Origin: Nemania diffusa
Taxonomy: Eukaryota > Ascomycota > Sordariomycetes > Xylariales > Xylariaceae
NCBI GenBank assembly: GCA_038501195.1
Contig: JBBPUQ010000008.1
Location: forward strand, 62,001 to 126,000
DNA length: 64,000 nt
Direction: 5' to 3'
Part shown: positions 12,264 through 27,260 of the stretch, piece after piece
Position numbering within the stretch: the first letter of the stretch is position 1
Layout of the letters: the number at the start of each line of letters is the position of its first letter
Program-made: the position numbers and the translations under genes
Notes under the pieces: model-generated
What the model saw: only the letters and a program-made list of their open reading frames with translations
Databases searched by the model: none
What the model was told of the DNA's origin: nothing

Positions 12264-15200
12264 TTAAAGATTTTTTTTTTTATATAATAACTTTAGTTTT
12301 AATATTAACTAATTTTTTGTTATTTTTTTTACTATTTAACTAATTTATATATATTTTTATTTATATAACTAGTTTATTTATATTAATTAGTTTTTTTAAT
12401 ATTTAATTAAATATTTTTTTTATATAAGTATTTATTAAGTTGTTTTTACTATTAATTTAATATATTTTTGTAATTTTATAATTTTTATATACTTTTTAAA
12501 GTAATATAATGTTAATTATAAGTTGTTTTTTTTATATAGTTTTTAATTTAATTAAATATTTGTATAAAAACTTAAAATTAATATATATAACTAATAATAT
12601 AGTTAATAGTTCTATTATATAAATAATTTTTTAAAAAGTTATACTAAGTGTAATAATATAATTAAATTTATTAACTATATTATATAACTTATTTGTTAAT
12701 ATATTATATATAATTTGTTTATATTTAATTGAATTTTAATAAATAATATTATTTTTAATTATAAAAGTGTTTTTTATACAGCTTTTATTAATTAATATAA
12801 TTATAAATCTAATTTAAAAATTTAAATTTTTGTTATTTATAAATGTTTTATTAATAAAAATAAAGATTTTTATACAACTAAAATTTAAAAATATATAGTA
12901 TAGTTTTTATTATATATTATTAATTTATTATTATATTTATACATTTAATATTTTAACATTATTTTTTAACAATTTTTAAATTTATATAATAATTAATAAG
13001 TTATATAATGTTTTTAATTAATATATAAATATAATATATATTTTTTAAGTTTATTAAACAATATATTATTAAAAATAATTTTTTATATAAAAGTTAATAA
13101 TATATAATTGTTTAATTTGTTTTTATTAAATAAAAAAAAAATTCTGTTTATTTATTTAAATTTTGTTTTTGTTAAATTTAACAAAGTATTTAAGTATTAA
13201 TTTTATTTTTAGTTTTATATAAAATAATAGCTTAGTTTTTTTTTTATATAAAAACTTTTTAAACATAATATTGAAAATATTATTTGTTTAAAATTTTATA
13301 ATTGCAAATTTGTTAAGTTTTTTTTTAGTATATAGTAAATATAAGTTATATATAAATATTTTTATATTTAATTTTTAGCAGTAATATTTATAATAAATTT
13401 TGTACTAATATAATTTTAATTTAATTAATTAATATAATAATTATATAATTTAAAATATAGTATTTATAAAATATTTGTTTTTTAGTTTTTTTAATAAATA
13501 AATATAAATTTTTTAGTTTAATTTGTTATATAATTATATATATATTTAAAAAATGTTTTATAGTTTTATATATATGCTGTAGTTTTAAATTAACAATAGT
13601 TTTAAAGTTATAATAAACTATTAATTTATATATTAAATTATTAATATTTATATAAAAATTTAAACTTTATTATTATTTTTATAACTTTATACAACTAATT
13701 TAGATTTTTTATATAATTTAGTTGTTTTATTTTTAATTTTTTATATAAGTTTAGTTTAAAAAATTTTTATTTAGTTATATTAATTCAAGTTATATTATAT
13801 AAACTAAAATATATTTTAAATTATTAATATGTTTATTTTAGCTATATTTAATTATTTAAAAAATATATTAAATATAGTAATTATATTGTTTTATTTTAAT
13901 TATATAGCTAAAATGTAATTATTAACTTTTTTTAATATAAAATATTAGTTGTTAATAAATATAAATAACTTTTTTAATTTGTTTTTATATTAAAGTTGCA
14001 ACTATTTAATAGTTTAAAAAAAGTTGTACAAAAAGTTATTTTTTTTATATAATAAATTAAACATAGTTTTTTATTAATAATATAATTTAACTTATATATA
14101 ATAAAATTTAGTTAGTTTATTTGTTATATCGACTATAATATTACAATTTTCAATTATAAAAATTTTATATAGTTTTGTTTAGTTTTTTTGTTTTTTTTAT
14201 ATTATAACTTTATTTTAAAAAAATAAAAAAAATACTTTATATAATAATACTAGTTTATTTTTAGTTTATATAGCTTAATTAATATTAACTTTTGTATAAA
14301 TATTTTTTAATATTTTTATAGCTTTTTATACAGCTTTTGCTTTTTAAGTCATTTTTAGCAAAAAAAATAAATTACTATTAATTTTAAAGTAAGCTTTAAA
14401 AACTAATAAAATAAATATAAAGCTATTTAGTTTAACTATATTATTTAAAGTTTTTATAGCTATTTATAGTACTGTTTTTTTATTTATATAATAACTGATT
14501 TTTTTATATAAAATATTAAATATATAACAAAGTAATATATATACTTGTTTAACTTTTTTAATAATTTAATATGTTTTAACAAGTATTTTTTTGTACAAAG
14601 TTTTAATTAGTTATATATTATTACAAAATTTTTCAAACGAAAAATTTGTACTAAAATTATATATAATATAATCGAATAGCTTTTAATATATTAAAATTTA
14701 ACATTAATATAATATGTTTTAAATATTATATATATTTAAAAACTTTAAAAATTTAACTGCTTAAAACAAAGTATTTATATTAATTATATATAAAATCAGT
14801 TGTTTATTAATTTATACAATATTAATAATAATTTTGTAATTAAAATTACATTTGTTTTTTAATAAAAACTTAAATCTTTTTAAAGCTTAATTATATAATT
14901 AATAATAATAACAAAACTTTTTAATTTTTTAAAATATTAAAATGTTAATATTATTATATTTAATTTTTTATAATAATTTTATAAGTTTCTTTATACAAAA
15001 GTGTTTAAATTAACAATATAACTTTTAAAGTTTTTGTTTTATAAAATAACTTGTAGCTTTTAATTAGTTAATATTAAAAAATAAATATTTTTATTTTTAT
15101 ATAATTAGTATTATTATATTATTTTATTATATAATTATATTTTATATATTGTTAAAATAAATATATAATTAATTTATATTTTATAATAACAGTAAAAACA

Positions 15201-17563
15201 AAGTTAATATATTTAAAATGTAAAATTTAATTAATTTAATTAATGTTAAAATTGTTATAATATTTATAGCTTTAAAGCTTTTAATACTACTAAATCAAAT
15301 TGTTATATTGTTTAAAGTTTAATTTATTTATATAAAAAAGTTTTTTTATACAAAAGTTATAATTTAAGCTTTTTTAATAGTTGAAACTTTAACTATATTA
15401 ATATTTTATAAAATACTTTAATACTTTATATTATATTAATTATTTAAATAAAAATTATTTAATATTAATGTTTAATTTTAAATATATATGTTTTTTTTTG
15501 TTATATAATAAAAATATATTAAATTTATTAAAAATTAAACCGTTTTATTTTTATTTTTAAAATTTAAATTATTATTAAATTTATTATTATATAAAAAGTT
15601 TTTATTTTTTTTATAATTTAATATAAATATATTATATTTTTTATATAATAAAGCTTTTTATTTTAAAATATTATATATAGTAAAATATTGTTTTTTTATT
15701 TTCGATTTTTTTTGTTAATTATAATTAATAAATTAATAATTAAGCTTTTTATAAATAAAGTATTTTTTGTTACTTTTGTTATTTTTATTGTATAATTGCT
15801 GTAGTTTTTAGCAAAAATTTTTTTTAAAGCTATAATTATATAATTATTTTAAATATTTAATATTATATTTTTTGTTAACAAAGTAAACGTTTGTTATATA
15901 ATAATAGTTTACTTTTTAATTAAATAAAACTTGTAGTATTGTTTATAAATTAAAAAACAAAGCTTTATATATAAGTTTTTAATTAATTAAAACAAATTTA
16001 AATTTAAATATATTAAAATATATTTGTATAACTGTTATATAAAGTAATATTTTTTTATAATAATTAAATTTTAAAGTATGTTATATAAATTAAAGCTTAT
16101 TAATTATAGTTTTTAATATTTCAAACATTATTTTTATTAAATTGTTTTATTTTATTTATATAAAAGTAATAATAGTTTAATTAGTTTAATACTAATTATA
16201 ATTAACTATTATATTAAAATAATTGTTAAATATTATATAAATTTTATTTTATTTATATATTAAATTAATATAGTTAAAATAATATTATTTAGTTTTTTTT
16301 TTTAATATAAAAAAAAATACTATATAATATTGTTTTTTAATAATTTTAAGTTAATAATATATTAAAATAAAAATTCGAGCTTTGTTATATAATATATTAT
16401 ATAGTTTATTGCTGTAGTTTTAGTTAAATTGTTATATTTTAGTAAATGTAATAAATTAAGCTATTTTAATCAGATTATTATAAATAATTTAAATAGAAAA
16501 AAATTTATACAATTGATTTTTGTATATAAGTAAAAATATAAAATATATAGTAAAAATTCCAGAAATAAATATAAATTTTTAAATTTTTGTTTATATAAAA
16601 GAACTAAATATTTAATTATTTATACTAAATATTATATAACATACTAATATTATTAACTTTAGTATAACTAGTTGTAATATTAAAAAATCTATTTATACAA
16701 CAAAAAGTTTTAATATATTTGCTAGTATAAATGTTAAAGCTAATACTGTTTATATAAATATATTATTATTTAACTTGTTATTATTTTCGTTTCTATATTT
16801 TTTAAAAATATAAATAAACTTGTTATTATATGTTATATTATATAATTAAATATTTAAATTATATTTAACTATAATATTAAATTTTTGTTTAAATATATAA
16901 TTAATATTTATAAATATAAGTTTTATTTATTTGTTAAAATTTATTATAAATATTTATATAAACTGTTTATTTTTAACTTTTAATTATATATAGTTATATA
17001 AATATTATATAAAATATATTATTAATTTTATAAGTTTTAAAAAAATATTAAAGTTAATAGTTATATTTTAATACTTTAGATCTGTTTTTTTTTTTTAAAT
17101 TTTTATTTAAATGCTATTGTTTTTAGCTATATTTTTATATATAAAGTTATTTTTATTATATAAAGCTGCTAAATTATTATTTTAAATTTGTTTAATTGTT
17201 GCAGTTGCTGCTGCTGCTACTGTTTTTATTATTAGTATTAATATAATTGTAAAAAATAAAAAAGTAAAAGTTATAAAGTAAATAAAATAATTAAAAAAGT
17301 AGATATATAAAATAGTTTATAGTTTTGTTAATTTTTATACAAAAGTTAATTAAACTATTGTAAAAAAAACTTTAATTTTATAATAGTTAAGCTTTATTTA
17401 TTCTATAGTTAATTTAATACATTTTTAATTAATTAACAAAAATAGTAATTTATTTTTTATATAAAAGAAAAAAAGATATAATACAGAAGTTATTTTTAAC
17501 AATAACTAGTTTTTGTTTTTTTACTTTGTTAATTTGTAATTGTGTTTTATAATTACTAATTAA

Positions 17564-17871
17564 TATTAATAGAACTTTTTGTATATATATATATAAAAAA
17601 ATTCGGAATAATTTATAAAGTTTAAGGTTTGTTTTTAAATTTTAAAGTTTTATATTGATTTGTATGCATTTTTTACAAAAGAAAGTATAACTAGAAAAGT
17701 TATACATAAGTTATTTATATATGTGTGTGCGTAGAACTTGTAAGTCCTATAAATTTTAGTAAGTCTTTGTATTTTTTATTTATTTGGTTATTTAATAAAA
17801 GTTCTGGTTTAAGTTTTAGTTGTATGTATTTATTATATATGTATAAGTCTTGTTAAGTTATTAATTTAACA
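17564..17871. repeat. RT1 right LTR (308 bp)
   Basis: It starts TATTAATAGAAC and ends TTAATTTAACA. It keeps G/C-containing words such as TGTGTGTGCG and AAGTCCTAT that are converted to TA text in the left LTR. Confidence 0.85.
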
Positions 17872-19201
17872 ATATATATTAATAAAAAAATAAAATATAT
17901 TTATATTTATAAAATAAAACTAATAAATAAAAAATCTATTTTATAATTTATAATAAATTATATTATAAACTTTAATGTTATATATTTATATATTTTTTAT
18001 TTTATTATAGTTATAAATAATTTATATTTATATTATTTTTATAATTAATAATATTTTATTTAATAAAATTTTAGCTTTATTATAAAAAAAATATTAAATT
18101 AGTTAAAAATTATTTAAATAAATAATAAAAAACTTTTGTATATTTTTATTATAAAAGAAATTTTTGTTTTTATAAAAAATTAATAATAACTTAACTATTT
18201 TATAAATATATTAATATATATATATAATAAAAAATAAAATATATAATAAAAAAAAACTTAAAAAATAAAATATTTAAAAAAATAAATAAATATTTTTAAT
18301 AAAAAAAAATATAAAAAAAAAAAAAATAAATACTTTTAAAATAAAAGTTATAAAAAATAAAAAAATAAAAAAAAATAAAATAAAAAAATAAATAAATATA
18401 AAATATTTTATTTTTTAATTTTTTAATTAAAATTAAAAATATTTAACTATTAAAATAACTATATATTAAATATTTTATTTTTAATATATATAATTAAATA
18501 TAAAAAAATAAAAAATAATAATAAATAATAATTATTAATAATTAATTAAATATTAACTATTAATATTATAAACTTATAATATATTTTAAAAATATTTAAT
18601 AATTTATTTAGTTAAATATAAAAATTATTATAACTAAAAATTTATATATATATAATAAATCTAATATATATAAATAAATAAATTTATAATTATTTATTAT
18701 TTAATAATATATTAATTTATTATTATAAATATATAATTATATTATTAAATAATAACTAATTTATATATTAAATATATTATTTAATATTTAATTAAATAAA
18801 TAATAAAAAAATAAAAAAAAACAAAAAATATAATATAATATTTAATATTTTTATTAAATATATAATTAAAAAATAAAAAAATAAAAAAAATATAATATAA
18901 TATTTAATATTTTTATTAAATATATAATTAAAAAATAAAAAAGTGCAAAAAATATAATATTAAATTTATTGTTTTTATTAAATATATAATTAAAAAATAA
19001 AAAAAAATAAAAAATATAATATAATATTTAATATTTTTATTAAATATATAGTAAAAAAGTAAAAAAATGTAAAAAATATAATATAATATTTAATGTTTTA
19101 ATTAAATATATATAATTAATATAAAATAAATAAAACAAAATTTTAATTAAATTAAATAAATATTTAAAATTAACTTTAATTTATAACTTGTTATAATATA
19201 A
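17872..19201. repeat. Repeat D, copy 1, right part
   Basis: It continues D from the RT1 target duplication and matches 25,827-27,260. At 18,790-19,130 it contains a tandem array of ~60-bp units (ATATAATATAATATTTAATA followed by TTTTTATTAAATATATAAT), about five units; the D copy 2 equivalent at 26,810-27,180 has about six. Confidence 0.7.
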
Positions 19202-20329
19202 AATTTTTAATTTTATAAAAAATATATTTATTTTAAATATTATTTGTTTATTATTTTTATTTTTTTTATTTAATATTTTAAATAAAAATATAAATATAAC
19301 AGTAATTTTATTTATTTTTTTTTTCGATTATTTTTTTTTTATTTTATTAGTTTTTTATTTTATTAGTTTTATTAATTTTAGCTATTTTAATATTTATTAA
19401 AAATATTATATTAAAAATTAATATAAATAAAATTATATTTAAAAAATTATTATTAATTATAAAAACTTAATAATTTTAAATATTATTTATTTTATAATTT
19501 ATTGTTTTATTTTTAAATAATAAATTTAATAATTTTTTAAAAATTATATTTATTATTTATTAATATATAATATATAATTAAAAAATTAATATTTATAATT
19601 AAATTAAATATTTATATATAAAATATAATTTAAAAAAAAATTTATTTTAAATTTAATTAATTTATAATATATTATATAATTTAAAATATTAAATTATTAT
19701 AATAATAAATATATTAAAAAAATAAATAAATTTTTAAATAATAATATTTATTATTTTAAAAGTATATAAAAGTTTTAATATAAAAAAAACTAATAATAAA
19801 TATAAATTAATATAAATAATATAAATATAAAATAAAATTAAAAATTATAATTTTAATAATAAAATATTATATAATATTATAAATAATAAATTAATAAAAA
19901 TAAAATAAAAAAAAAATAAAAAAAATATAAGTTTTATTTATATATTAATTTTAATAATTTTATTTTATATAAATTTAAAATTAAATATTTATTTAAAAAT
20001 AAAATTAAAATTATTTTTTTAATAAAAAATATTTTAAATATATTAATTTAAAAAAAAAACTAAAAAAAAAATTAAAATAAATATTAAAATAATTAATTTC
20101 AAAAATTAATAAAATAATTATTAACTAAATAAAAAAAATATTATAATAAAAATTTTATTTTTAAAAAATATATTATATAAAATATAATAATTTATTAATA
20201 TTATATTATTTTTTAGTTTTAATAAATATATAATATATATTAAAACATTTAAAATCGAAAAAATTATTAAAATTAAATAAAAGTTTAATATATTAGTTTA
20301 ATTGCTTTTATTAATATTAAAAAATATAA

Positions 20330-21055
20330 TATAATTTATTAAAATATTTTTTTATAATAAAAAAAATAAATCTTTAATAAAAAAATATAAATTTTTAATA
20401 AATAATAATAATAAAATATTTAAAAATTATATTTTAAAGTATTTTAATTAATTATATATTAAAATTTGCTTTTTTTTTATTTTTTTAAAAAATATAATTA
20501 TATAATTAAATTTAAATAAATTTTTATAATAAAAAAATAAATCTTTAATAAAAAAATATAAATTTTTAAAAAATAATAATAATAAAATATTTAAAAATTA
20601 TATTTTAAATTAATTTAATTAGCTATATATTAAAATTTGTTTTTTTTTATTTTTTAAAAAAATATAATTATATAATTAAATTTATATAAATTTTTATAAC
20701 AAAAAAAATAAATCTTTAATAAAAAAATATAAATCTTTAATAAATAATAATAATAAAATTTTTAAAAGTTATATTTTAAATTATTTTAATTAATTATATA
20801 TTAAAATTTTTTTTTTTTTTTATTTTTTAAATAAATATAATTATATAGTTAAATTTAAATAAATCTTTATAATAAAAAAAATAAATTTTTAATAAAAAAA
20901 TATAAATTTTTAATAAATAATAATAATAAACTATTTAAAAGTTATATTTTAAATTATTTTAATTAATTATATATTAAAACTTGCTTTTTTTTTATTTTTT
21001 AAAAAAATATAGTTATATAATTAAATTTAAATAAATTTTTATATTAAAATTTAAT
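20330..21055. repeat. ~171-bp tandem repeat, four units
   Basis: The motif AATAAATCTTTAAT (or its variant with TTTTTAAT) recurs at about 20,365, 20,536, 20,707 and 20,880, with TTTTTTTTATTTTTTAAA later in each unit. Spacing is 171-173 bp. Confidence 0.7.
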
Positions 21056-21385
21056 TTTTATATATTAATTAAATTTTTATAAATTTATAAATAATTTATT
21101 AAATTAATAAAAATTATTATAAAAAAATAAATTATTATATATTTTATAAAGTTATTTTTTTTTATTTAAATATTATTAATAGTTAATATATTATATATTT
21201 TAAATATATTTATATATTTTTTAATATATATAATTAAAATTTAATTATATTAAAAATATAATAATATATTATATAATTATTTAAATTTATTTTTTATTAA
21301 AAATTAAAAACTATTTTAATTAACATAATATTATTTTTTATTTAATTTTTATTAAATTTTTATTTATAAATAAAATAAATTATTT

Positions 21386-21421
<36 letters not shown>

Positions 21422-22796
21422 CTATAATTATTTATTTAATTTTTTTAATAGTTTTTTTTTTTATTTTTATTTTTACTTTTTTTTTTAGTTTTTTTTATTT
21501 TTACTTTAATTTTTTTTTTAACTTTTTTAATTTTAATATTAGTTTTTTTTTATATTAATTTTATTTTTTTGATTTTTTTATTTTTAAAATTTATATTTTT
21601 TTTAAATTTAGTTTTTATTTTATAAATAATAATAAAAACTTTTTTTAATATTTTTTCAAATTTATAATTATTTAAATTTCATTTAAAATAATTTATTAAA
21701 AAAATTAATTTTAAAATTATAATAAATAATATAAAATTAAAATTATTAAAATTAATAATAAATTATATAATATTTATAATAAAATTAAATTTATTATAAT
21801 TATTTAAATAATAATAATTTATTAAATTATTAAATATAAAATAAGCTATAAAAAATAATATATTAATAATTTTAACTATATATCTTTTATTAATAAAAAT
21901 TAAAAAAATAAAATTTTTTAAAATATAACAAATAATAAATTAATTATAAAAATAATAAATAATTTTATATATAATTAAAATATTTATTTTTTTGTAAATT
22001 TTTTTGTCGATTTTATTTTTTATAATAAATTAACAAAAAAACTTTTATTATATAATTATTTTATATTATTTAAATATAGTTTTAAATATAATAATAATTA
22101 TTTAATTTTAATAAATTTATTTAAAATTTAATTTAAATTATTTATATTTTATAAAATCAAAAAAACAAACTTATAATAATAATAAAAATATAAATTAATA
22201 TTTATTTTTATAATATATATATTATAAATTAAAATATTTATAATTAATATAAAATTATTAAATATAAATATAATATTAATTTATTTTTTTAATTATAAAA
22301 TAAAATATAATTATAAAAATATTTAAATTAAATAAATTAAATAAAATATATAATTCAATAATATATTTTATTTTTTAATTTTATAATTATAATATATTTA
22401 TTTATTTAATTTAAAAATAAAATATTTAAATATATTAAATATTTTATTTTTTAACTATATAGCTATAATATTTTTGCTTTTTTAATTAAAAAATAATTTA
22501 TTATTATAATTATAATAAATCTATTATAATAATTATTTAAAATAATAAATTTTTCTTATTTTTAAATTTATATATATAATTAAAAATTGAAATAATAAAA
22601 TAAGCTATAAAAAAGTTTTATTTAATTATATATTAAAATTAATTAATATAATTAATAAAAAAAATAATATAATAATTTTTTTTTGTTTTTTTAAAAATAT
22701 AATTAATATTATTATTATTAATATTTATAATTAATTTATAAATTTTTTAAATATTTATTATAATAAAAAATAATATTAATTGTTTTTTTTTATTAA

Positions 22797-22885
22797 AATT
22801 ATTATTTTTATTATTTTTATTATTTTTATTATTTTTATTATTTTTATTATTTTTATTATTTTTATTATTTTTATTATTTTTGTTA
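22797..22885. repeat. 9-bp microsatellite (TTATTATTT)n
   Basis: Uninterrupted repeats of the 9-mer TTATTATTT, about nine copies, end in slightly diverged TTGTTATTTCAATTATTATTG. Confidence 0.8.
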
Positions 22886-25132
22886 TTTCAATTATTATTG
22901 TTTTTATTACAATTATTATTTTATAAAAAAGTTTTATATTTTTTTTTTTTTTTTTTTTAAATATAAAATTTAGTTATTTTTAAAATATAATATTTTTTTA
23001 TTATTTAAATCTAAAACTAAAATATTAAGCTTTTTTTATATTTTAAAATTAAATATAATAAAACTTTTATTTATTTTAAATATCGTTTTATTTTATTTTT
23101 TTTATAGATTTTTTATTTATAAAATTTTTAAATATTATATATAAATATTTTTAATAATATTTAAACTAAAAATTATTTATATTTTATTTAATAATATTTA
23201 CAATAATTTATATTATAATAAATTTTATATTAAAAATATTTTTATTAAAAAAAATTAATAATTTTTATATTTTTATTTTAATATAAAAAGATTTATTAAT
23301 AAATAATATTTATTATAATATAATAAAAATTAAAACTTTAATTATATTATTTTATAATTATTTAAAAAAATATAAACAAAAATATTTATTAATAATAGTT
23401 ATTTTTAAAATAAATTAAAATAAATTTATATTTAAATAATAAAATATTAAAATTATTTAATTTTTAAAAAAAGAATTTATAAAAAAGTTATATAAATAAA
23501 TATTTAAAATTATTTATATTAATATATAAAATAATATTAAATAAATTATAAAAATTTAAAATATTTTTATATAGTTTTAATTTATTATAATAAAATAATA
23601 AATATAAAGTTTTTAATAATTTTAAAAATTTTAAATAAAAATATTTTAATATATTATAAAAATAATTTATTAATAATATTATTAAATAAAATAAAATAAT
23701 ATTATATTAAATAAAAATAATTATTTAATATATAATGTTTTAAAAATTTTTAATTATATAAACTTTATTAATAATTAATAAATTAAAATCATATTATTTT
23801 AAAATAAAAATAATATCGATTTTATTTTTTTTTTTTAAATTTATTTATTTTTTAAAACTTTTTTTTATTAAAATCTGCTTTATTAAATTTATTTTAAATT
23901 TAAACTTAATAAAATTATTATTATTAAATAAATTAATTTTTTTTTATTTTAATTAAATAAAACTTTTAATAAACTATAAAGTTTTTATAATATAATAATT
24001 AAAAAAAGTTTATATAAATATTATAATAATTATTTAATTAATTTAAAAATAATTAATATAAATAAATTTAATAAAAATATTAAAAATAAAATATTTATAA
24101 ATATAAATAAAATATTTTATTTTTAAAAAAAATTATTTATTTTATAATTTTTTTTATTAATAGTTATTATTATTTTTTTTAAATTTTATTAATTTAAAAC
24201 TTAACTTTTTTTTATATAATTATATTTAATTTTATTTTTTTTATATATAAAAAAAATATTAAATATATTTTTAAAAAATCTTTATAAATATAAAAAGTTT
24301 AAACTATTATAAAAAATATAATAAAAACTAAATAAAAATAATATTTTAATAAATTTTTTATTTATTTAATTTTTATTTTTAAAATATAATAAGTTATTAT
24401 TTTATTATAAATAATAATTTAGTTAATTTTATATTTATTTATAAAAAAAATAAAATATATTTAAATAATTAAATATTTTATTATTTAAATAAAATAAAAC
24501 TATATTTATTAATAAATTAATAAAATTAATAAATAGTTTTATTATTTAAAGCTATTTTTATATTTTTTTAATTAATTTTAAAATAATAAATAATATTTTA
24601 AATAAAAAATAACTTTTTTATAAAACTATTAATTATTAATTAATTAATAATAATATATTTTTGTTTTTAAGTTTTTATTTTATTAATTAATTTTATAATT
24701 AAAATAATATTATTATTATTAGTTTTATTTTTAAGTTTATTTTTTATAATTTTAAAAATTTATTAAATTATATTTTATTTAATTAAATTTTTTAATTTAT
24801 TTTTATTATTAATAAAAACAATTATTTTAATTTTAACATTTTTTTTGTTTTATATTAATAATTTAAAATTACTAATAATATTTTAGCTAATTAAAATTTT
24901 TATTTAATTATAAATATATTTATAATTTATAATATTTAAATATAATAATTTTTATAAACTTTTTATTATAAATAATAATAATATTTATTTTTAAATAATA
25001 AATAATTAAAACAAAATTTTTTATTTTTTTTTAAAACTTTAAAATTCATAAAAATTAATAAAAATATTATTTATTAATTTTTTTAAATAATTTATTATAT
25101 ATTATTTTTTATAGTTTTTTTATTTTAAATAT

Positions 25133-27260
25133 TATAATTTAATAACTATATTTGTTTTAACTATAAATTTAAAACTAGCTAATATATTTTTAGTTATATT
25201 ATTAACAATAAATTTATCGATATTTATTTTAAAAATAATATATATAATATTATTAATAATAATAAAAAAAATAATAATATTTTTATTTATATATTATTAT
25301 TTATAATAAAAATTATTATTTAATTTATATTAATAAAATTAATAATAAATTATTATAGTTAATATTTAATATTAATTTTTTATAATAAAATTAAAAATTA
25401 TAAAATAGTTATTATTGCTATAAATATAAAAATAATTAAAAAATATAAAAAGTAAATTTTTTACTATTGTTATTATTATATAATTAATAATAAATAATAA
25501 ATAATTTTTATTAATTAATTTAATATTTATATTAAAAAAACTAAATATATTTTTTATTATTTATTAAACTATTATATTATAAGTTTTATTAATATTTATT
25601 AATAGTTATAATTTATTATTTATAAAATTTAAAAATATAATAATTTTAAATATTTTTATTTTTATATAAATATTATAATAGTTATAATATAATTTTAATA
25701 TAGCTAATATTATAAAAAAAGTAAAAATAAAAAATTGTAATAATTAATAAATAAAATATATAAAAAATTAAATATTTTATTTTTTAATTTTATATAAATA
25801 AAATATATAAAAAAAAATTATATATTATATATATTAATAAAAAAATAAAACATATTTATATTTATAAAATAAAATTAATAAATAAAAAATTTATTTTATA
25901 ATTTATAACAAGTTATATTATAAATTTTAATATTATATATTTATATATTTTTTATTTTATTATAATTATAAATAATTTATATATATATTATTTTTATAGT
26001 TAATAATATTTTAATTAATAAAATTTTAATTTTATTATAAAAAAAATATTAAATTAATTAAAAATTATTTAAATAAATAATAAAAAGTTTTTATATATTT
26101 TTATTTAAAAAAAAATCTTTTTTTTTATAAAAAATTAATAATAATTTAGCTATTTTATAAATATATTTATATATATATATAATAAAAAATAAAATATATA
26201 ATAAAAAAAAACTTAAAAAATAAAATATTTAAAAAAACAAATAGATATTTTTAATAAAAAAAATATAAAAAAAAAAAAATTAATTATTTTTAAAAAAAAA
26301 AGTTATAAAAAATAAAAAAATAAAAAAAAATAAAATAAAAAAATAAATAAATATAAAATATTTTATTTTTTAATTTTTTAATTAAAACTAAAAATATTTA
26401 AATATTAAAATAACTATATATTAAATATTTTATTTTTTAATAAATTATTTAAATAATAAAATAACTATATATTTAATATTTTATTTTTAATATATATAAT
26501 TAAATATAAAAAAATAAAAAATAATAATAAATAATAATTATTAATAATTAATTAAATATAGATTATTAATATTATAAATTTTTAATATATTTTAAAAAAA
26601 TTTAATAATTTATTTAATTAAATATAAAAACTATTATAACTAAAAATTTATATATATATAATAAATTTAATATATATAAATAATAAATTTATAATTATTT
26701 ATTATTGAATAATATATTAATTTATTATTATAAATATATAATTATATTATTAAATAATAATTAGTTTATATATTAAATATATTATTTAATATTTAATTAA
26801 ATAAATAAAAAAAAATAAAAAAAAGCAGAAAATATAATATAATATTTAATGTTTTTATTAAATATATAGTTAAAAAATAAAAAAATATAAAAAATATAAT
26901 ATTAAATCTATTGTTTTTATTAAATATATAATTAAAAAATAAAAAAATATAAAAAATATAATATTAAATTTATTATTTTTATTAAATATATAGTTAAAAA
27001 TTAAAAAAATATAAAAAATATAATATTAAATTTATTATTTTTATTAAATATATAATTAAACAATAAAAAAAAGCAAAAAATATAATATAATATTTAATAT
27101 TTTTATTAAATATATAATAAAAAAATAAAAAAATATAAAAAATATAATATAATATTTAATGTTTTAATTAAATATATAAAATTAATATAAAAAAAATAAA
27201 ACAACATTTTAATTAAATTAAACAAATATTTAATTTTAATTTTAATTTATAATTTATTAT
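25133..27260. repeat. Repeat D, copy 2, with empty RT1 site
   Basis: It is colinear with 11,260-11,955 plus 17,872-19,201. It contains the unoccupied RT1 target ATATA at 25,827-25,831 within ATTATATATTATATATATTA. The right part has a ~60-bp tandem array (26,810-27,180). No coding potential is seen. Confidence 0.75.

Larger units (their letters stand above)
11956..17871 (-). mobile_element. LTR retrotransposon RT1, 5,916 bp, RIP-mutated
   Basis: The 308-bp direct terminal repeats are 11,956-12,263 and 17,564-17,871. The five bases ATATA precede and follow the element, and the related D copy has a single uninterrupted ATATA at 25,827-25,831, which shows the insertion point directly. The internal part (~5.3 kb) is colinear with RT2 and in part with A2. 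No open frame survives. Orientation is inferred as minus: on that strand a poly-A/purine stretch (12,264-12,285) lies next to the inner LTR edge like a polypurine tract, and retroelement sense strands are usually A-rich. Copia and Gypsy cannot be told apart by eye. Confidence 0.85.
19202..25132. mobile_element. Unclassified 5.9-kb insertion between D units
   Basis: At 11,241-11,280 D text runs continuously through TTATAATATAATTTAATAA. Here the same text is interrupted: TATAA at 19,197-19,201 is followed by 5,931 bp and then TATAA at 25,133-25,137, after which D resumes. That is consistent with an insertion making a 5-bp duplication, though TATAA carries little information in such DNA. I found neither terminal direct nor inverted repeats, so the class is unknown. 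Inside are a 171-bp tandem repeat, a poly-T run (about 21,390-21,419) and a 9-bp microsatellite. Confidence 0.45.

Noticed and set aside
19202..25132. A third copy of the RT family, given the similar 5.9-kb length
   Set aside because: Its ends do not match the 308-bp LTR and no direct terminal repeats were found, so it is listed as unclassified.
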